Source: DATDPM01 sp041498815 (GTDB lineage: Bacteria; Pseudomonadota; Alphaproteobacteria; DATDPM01). Taken from it: DNA of 64,000 bases. Below the pieces are notes generated by a model, which was not told the DNA's origin, searched no databases, and was given only the letters and a program-made list of their open reading frames with translations. The stretch spans positions 17,567 to 81,566 of the forward strand of contig JBGQJC010000004.1 of assembly GCA_041498815.1 (NCBI GenBank), written 5' to 3'. Shown piece by piece: positions 49,346 to 57,686 of this stretch. The first letter of the stretch is position 1, and each line of letters opens with the position of its first letter. The position numbers and the translations under genes were made by a program.

Positions 49346-50584
49346 ATGAGCGTCAAGATCGCTTCGCAAGACCGGGCGCATCCGGTCTATCTCGATTATC
49401 AGGCGACGACGCCCACCGATCCCCGCGTGGTCGAGGCGATGCTGCCCTATTTTACCGAGCGCTACGGCAACCCGCACTCGCGCAGCCACATTTACGGCTG
49501 GGAGGCGGAAGAGGCGGTGGAGAAGGCGCGCGGCCAGGTCGCCGCCATCATCGGCGCCGATCCGAAGGAGATCATCTTCACCTCGGGCGCGACCGAATCG
49601 AACAATCTCGCGATCAAGGGCGTCGCCCACTTCTATAAAGAGCGGAAGAACCACATCGTCACCTGCGTGACCGAGCACAAATGCGTGCTCGAATCCTGCC
49701 GCCACCTGCAGCAGGAAGGCTTCGAAGTCACCTATCTGCCGGTCCAGCAGAACGGCCTCATCCGCCTCGAAGATCTGGAAGCCGCCATCACCGACAAGAC
49801 CGTGCTGGTCTCGATCATGGCGGTCCACAACGAGATCGGTGTCATCCAGCCGCTGAAGGAAATCGGCGCCATTTGCCGGCGCCGGGGCGTCTTCTTCCAT
49901 ACCGACTGCGCCCAGGCGGTGGGCAAGATCGCCCTCGACGTGAACGAGATGAACATCGACCTCATGAGCATCTCCGGCCACAAGATTTACGGCCCGAAGG
50001 GCATCGGCGCGCTGTTCGTGCGCCGCAAGCCGCGGGTACGCCTCCAGCCGCTCATGAGCGGCGGCGGCCAGGAGCGCGGCATGCGCTCGGGCACGCTGGC
50101 TACTCCGCTTTGCGTCGGGTTGGGCGCCGCTTGCGAGATCGCGAAGAACGAGATGGCCACCGAGGGCGAGCGGCTTCATATGCTCCGCGACCGTTTCTAC
50201 CGGAAGATCATGGAGCAGCTGCCGGACGTGTATTTGAACGGCGACCTCGAGCATCGCATCCCCGGCAATCTCAATTTATCGTTCGCCTATGTCGAGGGCG
50301 AATCCCTCATCATGGGCATCAAGAATCTCTCGGTATCCTCGGGCTCGGCCTGCACCTCGGCGTCGCTCGAACCCTCTTACGTTCTCCGCGCTCTCGGCGT
50401 CACCGAGGACTTGGCGCACACGAGTCTCCGCATCGGGTTGGGGAGGTTCACTTCGGAAGAAGACGTGGATTACGCCGTCTCCGAGATCGTCTCCCACGTG
50501 AAGAGGCTGCGGGACATGAGCCCGCTCTGGGAAATGGCGCAGGAAGGGATCGATATTAAGTCCGTGAAATGGGCCGCGCATTGA
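49346..50584 (+). CDS. iscS: Cysteine desulfurase IscS
   Basis: Main sulfur donor for Fe-S assembly and tRNA thiolation. The 412-residue protein has VYLDYQATTPTDPRVVEAM, TSGATESNNLAIKG near residue 78, the PLP lysine in SISGHKIYGPKGIGA near 211 and the sulfur-carrying cysteine in SSGSACTSASLEPSYVLRAL near 334. The C-terminal SPLWEMAQEGIDIKSVKWAAH has the W-x-x-H end that contacts IscU in the family. iscU follows after 55 bp, and MnmA, a user of IscS sulfur, lies at the end of the cluster. Confidence 0.97.
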   Translation: MSVKIASQDRAHPVYLDYQATTPTDPRVVEAMLPYFTERYGNPHSRSHIYGWEAEEAVEKARGQVAAIIGADPKEIIFTSGATESNNLAIKGVAHFYKERKNHIVTCVTEHKCVLESCRHLQQEGFEVTYLPVQQNGLIRLEDLEAAITDKTVLVSIMAVHNEIGVIQPLKEIGAICRRRGVFFHTDCAQAVGKIALDVNEMNIDLMSISGHKIYGPKGIGALFVRRKPRVRLQPLMSGGGQERGMRSGTLATPLCVGLGAACEIAKNEMATEGERLHMLRDRFYRKIMEQLPDVYLNGDLEHRIPGNLNLSFAYVEGESLIMGIKNLSVSSGSACTSASLEPSYVLRALGVTEDLAHTSLRIGLGRFTSEEDVDYAVSEIVSHVKRLRDMSPLWEMAQEGIDIKSVKWAAH

Positions 50585-50639
50585 CGGCGGCAGTAAGCGT
50601 GCATATCTGCGGAATGGTCCGCACGAAGGGAGCCTGATT

Positions 50640-51044
50640 ATGGCGTACAGCGAGAAGTTGATCGACCACTACGAGCACCCGCGCAACATCGGGGCGCTCG
50701 ACAAGGACGCGCCCGACGTCGGCACGGGGCTGGTCGGAGCGCCCGCCTGCGGCGACGTCATGAAGCTCCAGATCAAAGTGGGCCCCGAGGGCGTGATCGA
50801 GGACGCGAAATTCAAGACTTTCGGCTGCGGCTCGGCGATCGCCTCGAGCTCTCTCGTCACCGAGTGGGTGAAGGGCAAAACGCTGGATCAGGCCGAAACC
50901 ATCCGCAACACCGAGATCGCCCATCATCTGGCGTTGCCGCCGGTCAAGATCCATTGCTCGGTTTTGGCCGAAGACGCGATCAAGGCCGCGGTCCGCGATT
51001 TCCGCGAGAAGCAGGCGAGGGCGAAGCCCGAGGCCGCCGAATAA
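50640..51044 (+). CDS. iscU: Fe-S cluster scaffold IscU
   Basis: Scaffold on which [2Fe-2S] clusters are built. The 134-residue protein has the three cluster cysteines in APACGDVMKL, FGCGSAIASSS and KIHCSVLAED, and the HscA-recognition LPPVK motif in LALPPVKIH. The start YSEKLIDHYEHPRNIGALD is canonical. The C-terminal tail (REKQARAKPEAAE) is slightly extended. Confidence 0.97.
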   Translation: MAYSEKLIDHYEHPRNIGALDKDAPDVGTGLVGAPACGDVMKLQIKVGPEGVIEDAKFKTFGCGSAIASSSLVTEWVKGKTLDQAETIRNTEIAHHLALPPVKIHCSVLAEDAIKAAVRDFREKQARAKPEAAE

Positions 51045-51081
51045 AGAAGCCGCATCGAACAACCGAAAACACGGAACGATA

Positions 51082-51417
51082 ATGGCCGCTCCGATACTGA
51101 GCATCACCGATGCCGCCGCCGAACGCGTCAGGGAACTGATGGCGCAGCGCGGAAAGCCGTCCGCGGGAATTCGTGTGGGTGTGCGCACGAAGGGCTGCTC
51201 GGGGCTTTCCTACACGCTGGAATACGCCGACGAGAAAGGGACGCACGACGAAGTCGTCAGCGACAAAGGCGTCACCGTGTTCATCGACCCCAAGGCCACC
51301 ATGTTCATCCTCGGCACCCGGATGGACTTTGTGGCGGACAAGCTGCAGTCGGGATTCGTTTTTACCAATCCGAACGAGAAAGGGCGGTGCGGTTGCGGCG
51401 AATCCTTCCATGTCTGA
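51082..51417 (+). CDS. iscA: A-type Fe-S carrier IscA
   Basis: A-type carrier that accepts clusters and passes [4Fe-4S] clusters to target enzymes. The 111-residue protein has the three conserved cysteines: one in RTKGCSGLSYTLEYA near residue 39 and two in GRCGCGESF at the C-terminus. Its place between iscU and hscB fits IscA; sequence alone would not exclude ErpA. Confidence 0.94.
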   Translation: MAAPILSITDAAAERVRELMAQRGKPSAGIRVGVRTKGCSGLSYTLEYADEKGTHDEVVSDKGVTVFIDPKATMFILGTRMDFVADKLQSGFVFTNPNEKGRCGCGESFHV

Positions 51418-51518
51418 GGCGCCAAGCGTCCGGCCGGGACCATAATCCGTAACCGCCGATGTCTGTGGCCGTCGCGGCAAAGGTCTCGCGGCGGCGCGAC
51501 GGGTTTTATGTGATCTTC

Positions 51519-52163
51519 ATGAGCGTGATGGCAAACCGCACGGATTTCGAGGCCAACGAGGCGGTCACCGCGTGCTGGTCCTGCAAGGGCCCGGTCCCGG
51601 CCGGCGCCCTGTTTTGCGGAACCTGCGCGACCATTCAGCCGTCCCGCCCGCTCGATCATTTCGCGCGGCTCGGCCTGCGGCAAAGCTTCGATCTCGAAGA
51701 AACCGATCTCCAGCAGCGCTATTTCGCGCTCCAGGCGCGCCTGCATCCGGACCGCTTCGCCAATCGCTCGGCAGCCGAGCGCGCGGCCTCGCTCGCCCAG
51801 GCAACGGACTTGAACGAAGCCTATCGGACGCTTCGCGATCCGTTGCTTCGCGCGGCTTATCTCTTGTCGCTCGCCGGCGCCGAATCGCCCACCGATTCCT
51901 TCGCCACGGTGGAGAATCCCGAGTTGCTGATGGAATCCCTCGAGCGCCGCGAAGAGCTGGCCGCGGCGGAGAGTCCGGGCGCGGTTCAAGCCATGATCGA
52001 TGCCGCCGAGCGCGACGCCGTGAAATGCGTCTCGTCCTTGTCCGCCGCCTTTGCCGCGAACGATCTTGCCGCCGCATCGCGTCTGGCGATCCGGCTCAAA
52101 TATCTCGAAAAGCTCGCCGAGGAAGCGCGCGCGCGGGTGGCGCGCCTGCGCGGGGGCCCGTGA
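51519..52163 (+). CDS. hscB: Co-chaperone HscB with N-terminal tetracysteine zinc finger
   Basis: J-domain protein that delivers IscU to HscA and stimulates its ATPase. With the ATG at 51519 it has 214 residues. A CWSC...FCGTC tetracysteine module spans residues 19-36, the J domain follows with HPD at 76-78 in LQARLHPDRF, and the C-terminal helical bundle binds IscU. The Cys module resembles that of mitochondrial HSC20 and is absent from E. coli HscB. Starts at 51459 or 51528 are alternatives; no ribosome-binding site decides. The stop overlaps the hscA ATG. Confidence 0.93.
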   Translation: MSVMANRTDFEANEAVTACWSCKGPVPAGALFCGTCATIQPSRPLDHFARLGLRQSFDLEETDLQQRYFALQARLHPDRFANRSAAERAASLAQATDLNEAYRTLRDPLLRAAYLLSLAGAESPTDSFATVENPELLMESLERREELAAAESPGAVQAMIDAAERDAVKCVSSLSAAFAANDLAAASRLAIRLKYLEKLAEEARARVARLRGGP

Positions 52164-54082
52164 TGCTGATCCAGATTCACGAGCCGGGCGGAACCCCGCT
52201 TCCCCATGAGGGCGACGGCCGGCTTGCCGTCGGCATCGATTTGGGGACCACCAATTCCGTGGTCGCGATCTCCGTCGGCAACAAGCCGGAAGTGATTCGC
52301 GACGCGCACGGACATGCGCTCGTCCCCTCGGTCGTCGCTTACATGGCGGATGGTTCCGTCGTCGTCGGCGAAGAAGCAAGACGGGAAAGACTCGAAAATC
52401 CCGAGCGGGTGGTGAGCTCCATCAAGCGTCTCATGGGCCGCGGCGTGGAAGACGTGAAGCGTCTTTCGGGCGCGCTCCCGTTCGAGCGGGCGGCCCCCGA
52501 GGCGGGCGAATCGGCGATGGTCCGGCTCATGATATCCGGGCGACGCCTCTCTCCGGTCGAGATTTCGGCGGAGATTTTGAAATCGCTCAAGCGCCAGGCG
52601 GAAGCGGCGCTCGGCCGGGAAGTGGTGCGCGCGGTGGTCACCGTGCCCGCCTATTTCGACGACGCGGCCAGGAGCGCCACCAAGGACGCCGCCAAGCTTG
52701 CCGGGCTCGAGGTGCTGAGACTCGTGAACGAACCCACCGCCGCCGCGCTCGCCTATGGCTTGGACCGCGGCGCCGAAGGGCTTTACGTCGTCTATGACCT
52801 GGGTGGCGGTACTTTCGATGTCTCGCTCCTGCGCCTGGAAAAGGGCGTGTTCCAGGTGCTGGCGACGGGCGGGGATTCGGCACTCGGCGGCGACGACTTC
52901 GATCATGCAGTGGCGGAAAAATTCCTGGCCGAGCGCGCGGAGAGTCTGGGCAAGCCCGCGCTGACCCCGGCCGAGGCGGCCTCGGTGCTCGCCACCACGC
53001 GCCTCGTCAAGGAATGTTTGTCGCAACATACCGAGGGCGATTGGTGGATCGAACTTGCGGGCCAAGCCTCCCATCACAGGCTCACGCGCGCCGAGTTCGA
53101 ACAGCTGATCGCGCCCTTCATCGACCGCACGCTGGCGCTCTGCCGCGGCGTGCTCGAAGACGCGAGGCTGACGCCAAGCGGCGTGCGGGGCGTGGTGCTG
53201 GTCGGGGGCTCGACCCGGATTCCGCTGGTGCGCCGCAAGGTGGCGGAGCTTTTCGGCAAAGAGCCTTTGGCCGACATCGACCCGGACGAAGTGGTGGCCT
53301 TGGGCGCAGCACTCCAGGCCGAGGCCCTCACCGCCGGCTCCGATACATTGCTTCTGGATGTCATACCGCTCAGCCTCGGCATCGAGACCATGGGCGGAAT
53401 CGTCGAGAAGATCATCCCGCGCAACACCCCGATCCCGGTTGCCGAGACGGAGGAGTTCACGACCTATCAAGACGGGCAGAGCGCGATGATGGTCCACGTC
53501 GTCCAGGGCGAGCGGGAATTGGCCGACGAGAACCGGTCGCTCGCGCGGTTCGAATTGCGCGGCATCCCGCCCATGACGGCGGGCGCGGCGCGCATCCGCG
53601 TCACCTTCGCCATCGACGCCGATGGCTTGCTCACGGTTTCGGCGGCGGAAAAGACCACCGGCGTCGCGCAAAAGGTCGAGGTCAAGCCGTCCTATGGGCT
53701 CAGCGAAGACGACATGACGAGGATGCTGCGCGAAAGCCTGGATCACGCCGAGGATGACATGCTGCGACGGCTTTTGATCGAATCCCGTGTCGACGCCAAG
53801 CGCGCGGTCAATGCGGTCCGGGCCGCTCTTGCCGCCGACGGCGACCTGTTGGATAAGGCGGAACGAGCAAAGATCGAGGACGCCGTGGCGAAGGTCGAAG
53901 GGCAGCTTCCGGGCGAAAACCGCGAGGCCATCGAGGCCGCGGCCGAGGCGCTGGAGAATGCCACGAAAGCATTCGCCGAGCGGCGCATGGACCGCGGCAT
54001 GCGAAAGGCCTTGGCCGGGCGCAACATCGCGGATCTCGAGGAGCCGGAAACCGGGTCCCGCGTCCGGGCGGATGGAAGATAA
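52163..54082 (+). CDS. hscA: Fe-S assembly chaperone HscA (Hsp70 family)
   Basis: Specialised Hsp70 that releases clusters from IscU. The 639-residue protein has the ATPase signatures AVGIDLGTTNSVVA near residue 22, VYDLGGGTFDVSLL near 212 and VLVGGSTRIPLVRRKV near 347. The linker LLLDVIPLSLGIET is near 395, and a substrate-binding domain with VVQGERELADENRSLARFEL follows. An Ala/Glu-rich lid ends the protein. ATG overlaps the hscB stop (TGATG). The frame remains open upstream across hscB, but the N-terminal motif fixes the start. Confidence 0.96.
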   Translation: MLIQIHEPGGTPLPHEGDGRLAVGIDLGTTNSVVAISVGNKPEVIRDAHGHALVPSVVAYMADGSVVVGEEARRERLENPERVVSSIKRLMGRGVEDVKRLSGALPFERAAPEAGESAMVRLMISGRRLSPVEISAEILKSLKRQAEAALGREVVRAVVTVPAYFDDAARSATKDAAKLAGLEVLRLVNEPTAAALAYGLDRGAEGLYVVYDLGGGTFDVSLLRLEKGVFQVLATGGDSALGGDDFDHAVAEKFLAERAESLGKPALTPAEAASVLATTRLVKECLSQHTEGDWWIELAGQASHHRLTRAEFEQLIAPFIDRTLALCRGVLEDARLTPSGVRGVVLVGGSTRIPLVRRKVAELFGKEPLADIDPDEVVALGAALQAEALTAGSDTLLLDVIPLSLGIETMGGIVEKIIPRNTPIPVAETEEFTTYQDGQSAMMVHVVQGERELADENRSLARFELRGIPPMTAGAARIRVTFAIDADGLLTVSAAEKTTGVAQKVEVKPSYGLSEDDMTRMLRESLDHAEDDMLRRLLIESRVDAKRAVNAVRAALAADGDLLDKAERAKIEDAVAKVEGQLPGENREAIEAAAEALENATKAFAERRMDRGMRKALAGRNIADLEEPETGSRVRADGR

Positions 54083-54093
54083 CGAGAGCGGCA

Positions 54094-54432
54094 ATGCCGA
54101 AAATGACCTTCATCCTGAATGATGGAACGCGCCGCGAGGTCGAGGCGCCGCTCGGCCTATCCGTGCTCGAGATCGCGAAGCACAACGGCATCGATCTGGA
54201 AGGCGCCTGCGAGGGGTCGCTGGCCTGCTCCACCTGCCACGTGATCGTCGATCCGGAGGATTTCGAGCGCCTCAAGGAAGCCGTCGAAGACGAGGAAGAC
54301 ATGCTCGATCTCGCCTGGGGGCTGACCGAAACCTCCAGGTTGGGGTGCCAGATCATCATCACCGACGAGCTCGACGGGCTGACGGTCAAGCTTCCGGCCG
54401 CCACCCGCAACATGATGGTGGATACCAAATAA
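54094..54432 (+). CDS. fdx: ISC-type [2Fe-2S] ferredoxin Fdx
   Basis: Electron donor for cluster assembly. The 112-residue adrenodoxin-type ferredoxin has the cluster cysteines in GACEGSLACSTCHVI (three Cys near residues 42-51) and the fourth in SRLGCQIII near residue 87. Its 5' end is 11 bp after hscA. Confidence 0.96.
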   Translation: MPKMTFILNDGTRREVEAPLGLSVLEIAKHNGIDLEGACEGSLACSTCHVIVDPEDFERLKEAVEDEEDMLDLAWGLTETSRLGCQIIITDELDGLTVKLPAATRNMMVDTK

Positions 54433-54450
54433 TTCCGGGCAGGAGGGGGG

Positions 54451-54651
54451 ATGGGGCTGCGCTGGACCGATGTTCAAGAAATCGCGATCGCGCTCGAAGA
54501 GCGTCATCCGGACGCCGACAACGTGAACCTCCGCTTCACCGATCTGCACCGCTGGATTTTGGAGCTGCCCGATTTTACCGACGCTCCCGACCGCTCCAAC
54601 GAAAAGATCCTGGAAGCGATCCAGATGGCTTGGATCGACGAGCGGGGCTGA
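54451..54651 (+). CDS. iscX: IscX family protein
   Basis: A 66-residue acidic protein that binds IscS and is thought to regulate Fe delivery in Fe-S assembly. LRWTDVQEIAIALEERHPD at residues 3-21 and the following NVNLRFTDLHRWILEL and EKILEAIQMAWIDE are the family pattern. The ATG is preceded by GGAGGGGG. It ends the isc part of the cluster. Confidence 0.95.
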   Translation: MGLRWTDVQEIAIALEERHPDADNVNLRFTDLHRWILELPDFTDAPDRSNEKILEAIQMAWIDERG

Positions 54652-54695
54652 GGCGCCCGCTTTGCCGGTCCTTGGGAACCGCCTATAGTCCCGCC

Positions 54696-55811
54696 ATGAC
54701 AACGCTCAATTCATTGGGAATTCCCAAACCCCCGGGCCAAACCCGGGTGGTCGTCGCCATGTCGGGCGGGGTGGACAGCTCGGTGACCGCCGCCTTGCTC
54801 GCCGAAGGCGGCTATGACGTGATCGGCGTCACGCTCCAGCTTTACGATCACGGCCGGGCGGTGGCAAGACCGGGCGCCTGCTGCGCCGGCGCCGATATTC
54901 ACGATGCCCGCCGCGTCGCGGACAAGCTCGGCATCCCGCATTACGTGCTCGATTACGAATCCCGCTTTCGTGCGGAAGTCATCGAGGATTTCGCGGATTC
55001 ATATGCCGCCGGCCAGACTCCGATCCCTTGCGTGCGCTGCAATCAGCGGGTCAAGTTCCGCGACTTGCTCGGCCTCGCGCGCGATCTCGGCGCCGATGCC
55101 ATGGCAACCGGCCATTACGCGCGGCGCGAAACCGGCGCCAACGGGCCGGAGTTGCATCGCGCAAGCGATGGCGCCCGCGACCAAAGCTATTTCCTATTCG
55201 CGACGACTTGCCGTCAGCTTGAATCCTTGCGCTTCCCCTTGGGCGCCATGACCAAGGCGCAAGTGCGCAGGGAGGCGGCGCGCCTTGCGCTCGCCGTCGC
55301 GGACAAGCCCGATTCCCAGGATATCTGTTTCGTTCCCGGCGGCGATTATTCCCGCGTCGTAGCCAGGCTTCGTCCCGATGCCGCGCTCGAAGGCGACATC
55401 GTGGATACCGGGGGTCGTGTGCTGGGGCGCCATTCCGGCGTCATTCATTTCACCGTCGGCCAGCGTCGCGGCCTGAATATCGGCGGATCATCGGGCCCGC
55501 TCTATGTGGTGCGGATCGAACCGGAGTTAAGAAGGGTCGTGGTCGGCCCGAGGCAAGCGCTCGAAGAAACAAAGGTTTCGCTTTGCGAGGTCAATTGGCT
55601 GGCCGGGGTCGATGACCTTGGCCCGGTCGAGGTATCCGTAAAGCTGCGCTCGACGCAGCCCTTGGTCCCGGCTACTCTGCGCATCCCCGGCAACGGCTCG
55701 GCCGAGGTAACCTTGGCCGGGCCGCAAACGGTTGCCCCCGGCCAAGCCTGCGTTTGTTATCTCGGTACCCGGGTGCTGGGCGGCGGCTTCATAGCGAGGC
55801 GGCCGGCCTGA
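54696..55811 (+). CDS. mnmA: tRNA-specific 2-thiouridylase MnmA
   Basis: Thiolates U34 of tRNA-Lys, -Glu and -Gln with sulfur relayed from IscS. The 371-residue protein has the PP-loop VVVAMSGGVDSSVTAALL at ~18-35, the catalytic cysteine in PIPCVRCNQRVKF near 108 and the second in QDICFVPGGDY near 210. The beta-barrel C-terminal domain (GSSGPLYVVRIEPELRRVVVG) follows. It lies 44 bp after iscX on the same strand; an obvious separate promoter is not visible. Confidence 0.95.
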   Translation: MTTLNSLGIPKPPGQTRVVVAMSGGVDSSVTAALLAEGGYDVIGVTLQLYDHGRAVARPGACCAGADIHDARRVADKLGIPHYVLDYESRFRAEVIEDFADSYAAGQTPIPCVRCNQRVKFRDLLGLARDLGADAMATGHYARRETGANGPELHRASDGARDQSYFLFATTCRQLESLRFPLGAMTKAQVRREAARLALAVADKPDSQDICFVPGGDYSRVVARLRPDAALEGDIVDTGGRVLGRHSGVIHFTVGQRRGLNIGGSSGPLYVVRIEPELRRVVVGPRQALEETKVSLCEVNWLAGVDDLGPVEVSVKLRSTQPLVPATLRIPGNGSAEVTLAGPQTVAPGQACVCYLGTRVLGGGFIARRPA

Positions 55812-55855
55812 CCCGCGACATCATTCCTGTCGCGGCGCCTAATTCGGAGGATTTC

Positions 55856-56506
55856 ATGATTCGATTTTTCGTCACCGGCCTCATTGCGGGCGCCTTGTTG
55901 CTGGGCGCAGGCGCGGCCAATGCCGATGCGCCGCAGGCCGGAGGCCACGATTGGTTCCCGCACTTCTTCGAGATGTGCAAGGAGAAGGGCACGCCCGATG
56001 CCGATTGCCAGAAGCGCTACGACGAGCGCAAGGCGCAGATCATCGAGATCTGCAAGAAGGAAGGAATCAACGGCGAGGAGGATTGCCGCAAATGGGTCGT
56101 GCAAAAGCGCGACGAGCAGATGCAAACGATGCGCGCGATCTGCAAGGAAAACAAGGTCACGGGCGACGAGGCCTGCCGGAAATGGTTCGAGGACCGGCGC
56201 GCCGAATTCGTGGCGAACTTCCAGGCCCAATGCCAGAAGGACGGCCTGACGCCCGAACAATGCCAGACGCGCTTCGCCGACAACGTCAAGAAGACCCAAG
56301 GAGAGAACCAGAAATTCGTCGCCGACTGCCAGGCCCAGGGCGGAACCAAGGAAATCTGCATGGATAAGCTGCGCCAGATGCGCAAGGCCAATGCGCAAAA
56401 GGATTCGGGTCCGGGTGGCGACACCGGGGGCACTGCTCCTGCGGGCGGCGATCCCAAGGGCTCGCCCAGTTCCGAAAAGGGCAAAGCCCTTCCGCCGCCG
56501 CAGTAA
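55856..56506 (+). CDS. Exported protein with five Cys-x9/10-Cys helical repeats
   Basis: A 216-residue secreted protein of unknown function. Residues 1-23 are a signal peptide (IAGALLLGAGAANA). The mature part has five cysteine pairs, C41/C51, C66/C77, C96/C107, C126/C136 and C158/C168. Each pair flanks a short polar loop (KEKGTPDAD, KKEGINGEED and similar) and is separated by helical, charged segments such as QKRYDERKAQIIEI, with a period of 25-32 residues. The last ~40 residues are a Gly/Pro/Ser linker ending in PPPQ. GGAGG precedes the ATG. The spacing suggests intramolecular disulfides or metal sites in a helical repeat array. No catalytic motif is visible. Confidence 0.7.
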   Translation: MIRFFVTGLIAGALLLGAGAANADAPQAGGHDWFPHFFEMCKEKGTPDADCQKRYDERKAQIIEICKKEGINGEEDCRKWVVQKRDEQMQTMRAICKENKVTGDEACRKWFEDRRAEFVANFQAQCQKDGLTPEQCQTRFADNVKKTQGENQKFVADCQAQGGTKEICMDKLRQMRKANAQKDSGPGGDTGGTAPAGGDPKGSPSSEKGKALPPPQ

Positions 56507-56591
56507 TCCCCGGCCGCCGCAACCGGGTGCCGTCGTCCGGCCCCATGCCCGCCGGCACATTGGTCCTTGTATTTTCAGGACCGCTTCTTAA

Positions 56592-56627
56592 AGTGACGGC
56601 TCAGTGACGGCTCAGTGACGGCTCAGT
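56592..56627 (+). repeat. 11-bp tandem repeat upstream of tRNA-Met
   Basis: The unit AGTGACGGCTC occurs three times in direct tandem, plus a partial fourth copy that runs into the tRNA 5' end (AGTGGCGGC). Its role is unknown; it may be a slippage product. Confidence 0.8.
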
Positions 56628-56703
56628 GGCGGCGTAGCTCAGTTGGTAGAGCAGCGGAATCATAATCCGTTTGTCGGGGGTTCAAGTCCCTCCGCCGCTA
56701 CCA
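56628..56703 (+). tRNA. tRNA-Met (CAT), elongator type
   Basis: A complete cloverleaf with CCA encoded: acceptor GGCGGCG/CGCCGCT, D stem GCTC/GAGC with loop AGTTGGTA. The anticodon stem GCGGA/TCCGT has loop ATCATAA (anticodon CAT), and the T arm GGGGG-TTCAAGT-CCCTC. CAT is also the unmodified anticodon of tRNA-Ile2, but the acceptor and anticodon stems look like elongator Met. An initiator is excluded because the 1-72 pair is G-T, not a mismatch of C-A type, and the three G-C pairs are absent. Confidence 0.9.
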
Positions 56704-56963
56704 AAAATCTCCCGACGGTCTGCAAGTAAATCGAGTCCCGCGCAAGCGCGGTTTTCGAATGGAAATTGCGCACGCCAAGTGATGCCACGATGCGGACACA
56801 ATTTTATGTGTCTTTTATTCTGAGTCGCACGCGGCCTCTGCAACGGAGTACCGCCGCGCAATGGATTTTTTCGGAAATGACCGCCGATGATTCATTGAAA
56901 TACATCTGCACTTAACCTACGTATTTAAGAACACCTCCGCGAAATCCGATGAAAGGAAACGTG
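56704..56963. other. Intergenic region between tRNA-Met and the MlaC-like gene
   Basis: About 260 bp, AT-richer than the surroundings. It contains the promoter listed at 56895-56923. I see no gene in it. Confidence 0.5.
56895..56923 (+). promoter_or_regulatory. Candidate sigma70 promoter of the MlaC-like gene
   Basis: TTGAAA (56895-56900) and TACGTA (56918-56923) are separated by 17 nt, about 40 bp upstream of the start codon. Confidence 0.45.
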
Positions 56964-57641
56964 ATGCCCTCACGTCGCTTCAAATTTGCGTTGACTGCCG
57001 TTTTGGTCGGTGGGCTTTTTGCCTCCTCCGCCAGTGCCGAGACGAATCTCGCCGCATCCGAATTGGCGGGACCGCAGCAGGTCGTCGAGCATTCTTATGC
57101 CGTTCTTCTCAGCGTCATGAAAGACGCCAAGATGCTCGGCTATGAGGGCCGTTTTCAACGGCTGGCGCCGGCCATCGAGGCCGCCTTCAACTTGCCGCTC
57201 ATGGCTCAAAGCACCGTCGGGTCTTATTGGGCCAAGGCCACCGAGGAACAGCGTCAGCGGTTGGTCCAAGCCTTCGGCCGGATGACCACGGCCGATTTGG
57301 CGGCGCGCTTCGCCGACTATAAGGGCGAGAAACTCGACGTCCTCGGGACGGAAGCAAGCGATGCCGCTACGGTCATCGTCAAGACCGAGATCGTGGCCAG
57401 CGATGGCGGTAAGGTTGCGCTCAATTACTTGCTGCGCAATGTCGCCGGCGCCTGGAAAGTGGCCGACGTCTACGCCAACGGCATGATCAGCGAGGTCACG
57501 GTCAAGACCGCCGATTATGCGGCGCTGTTGATGAGCGGCGGCGTCGGCGCCTTGACCGCCGCCCTCGACAAGAAGGTCGCGAATATCGCCGAAGAGCAAA
57601 AGCAATCCGAATCCACCCGGGTGGCCAACGACGAGCACTAA
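56964..57641 (+). CDS. MlaC/Ttg2D-family periplasmic lipid-binding protein
   Basis: Periplasmic shuttle of the Mla/hopanoid-transport (HpnM-like) type, carrying phospholipid or related lipid between membranes. With the ATG at 56964 it has 225 residues: a signal peptide (1-25, ending SSASAE), a helical domain with AFNLPLMAQSTVGSYWAKATEEQRQ-like segment near 75-99, and a nuclear-transport-factor-like fold ending GAWKVADVYANGMISEV near 170. A start at 56949 lies upstream of the AAAGGAAA site and is less likely. mlaD is elsewhere (15974). Whether it serves that system or a separate one is open. Confidence 0.85.
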   Translation: MPSRRFKFALTAVLVGGLFASSASAETNLAASELAGPQQVVEHSYAVLLSVMKDAKMLGYEGRFQRLAPAIEAAFNLPLMAQSTVGSYWAKATEEQRQRLVQAFGRMTTADLAARFADYKGEKLDVLGTEASDAATVIVKTEIVASDGGKVALNYLLRNVAGAWKVADVYANGMISEVTVKTADYAALLMSGGVGALTAALDKKVANIAEEQKQSESTRVANDEH

Positions 57642-57664
57642 GAAGGGGTCACGCCGGTCGGCGC

Positions 57665-57686
57665 GCTGATCGGCGGGCCGATCAGC
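57665..57686. terminator. Perfect 9-bp hairpin between convergent genes
   Basis: GCTGATCGG (57665-57673) pairs perfectly with CCGATCAGC (57678-57686) around CGGG. It overlaps the stop codon of the leftward DUF2238 gene (57682-57684) and lies 24 bp after the MlaC-like stop. No long U-run on either side; a bidirectional terminator is likely. Confidence 0.55.

Noticed and set aside
51986..54094. A 702-codon minus-strand frame
   Set aside because: Antisense to hscA; no recognisable protein features.
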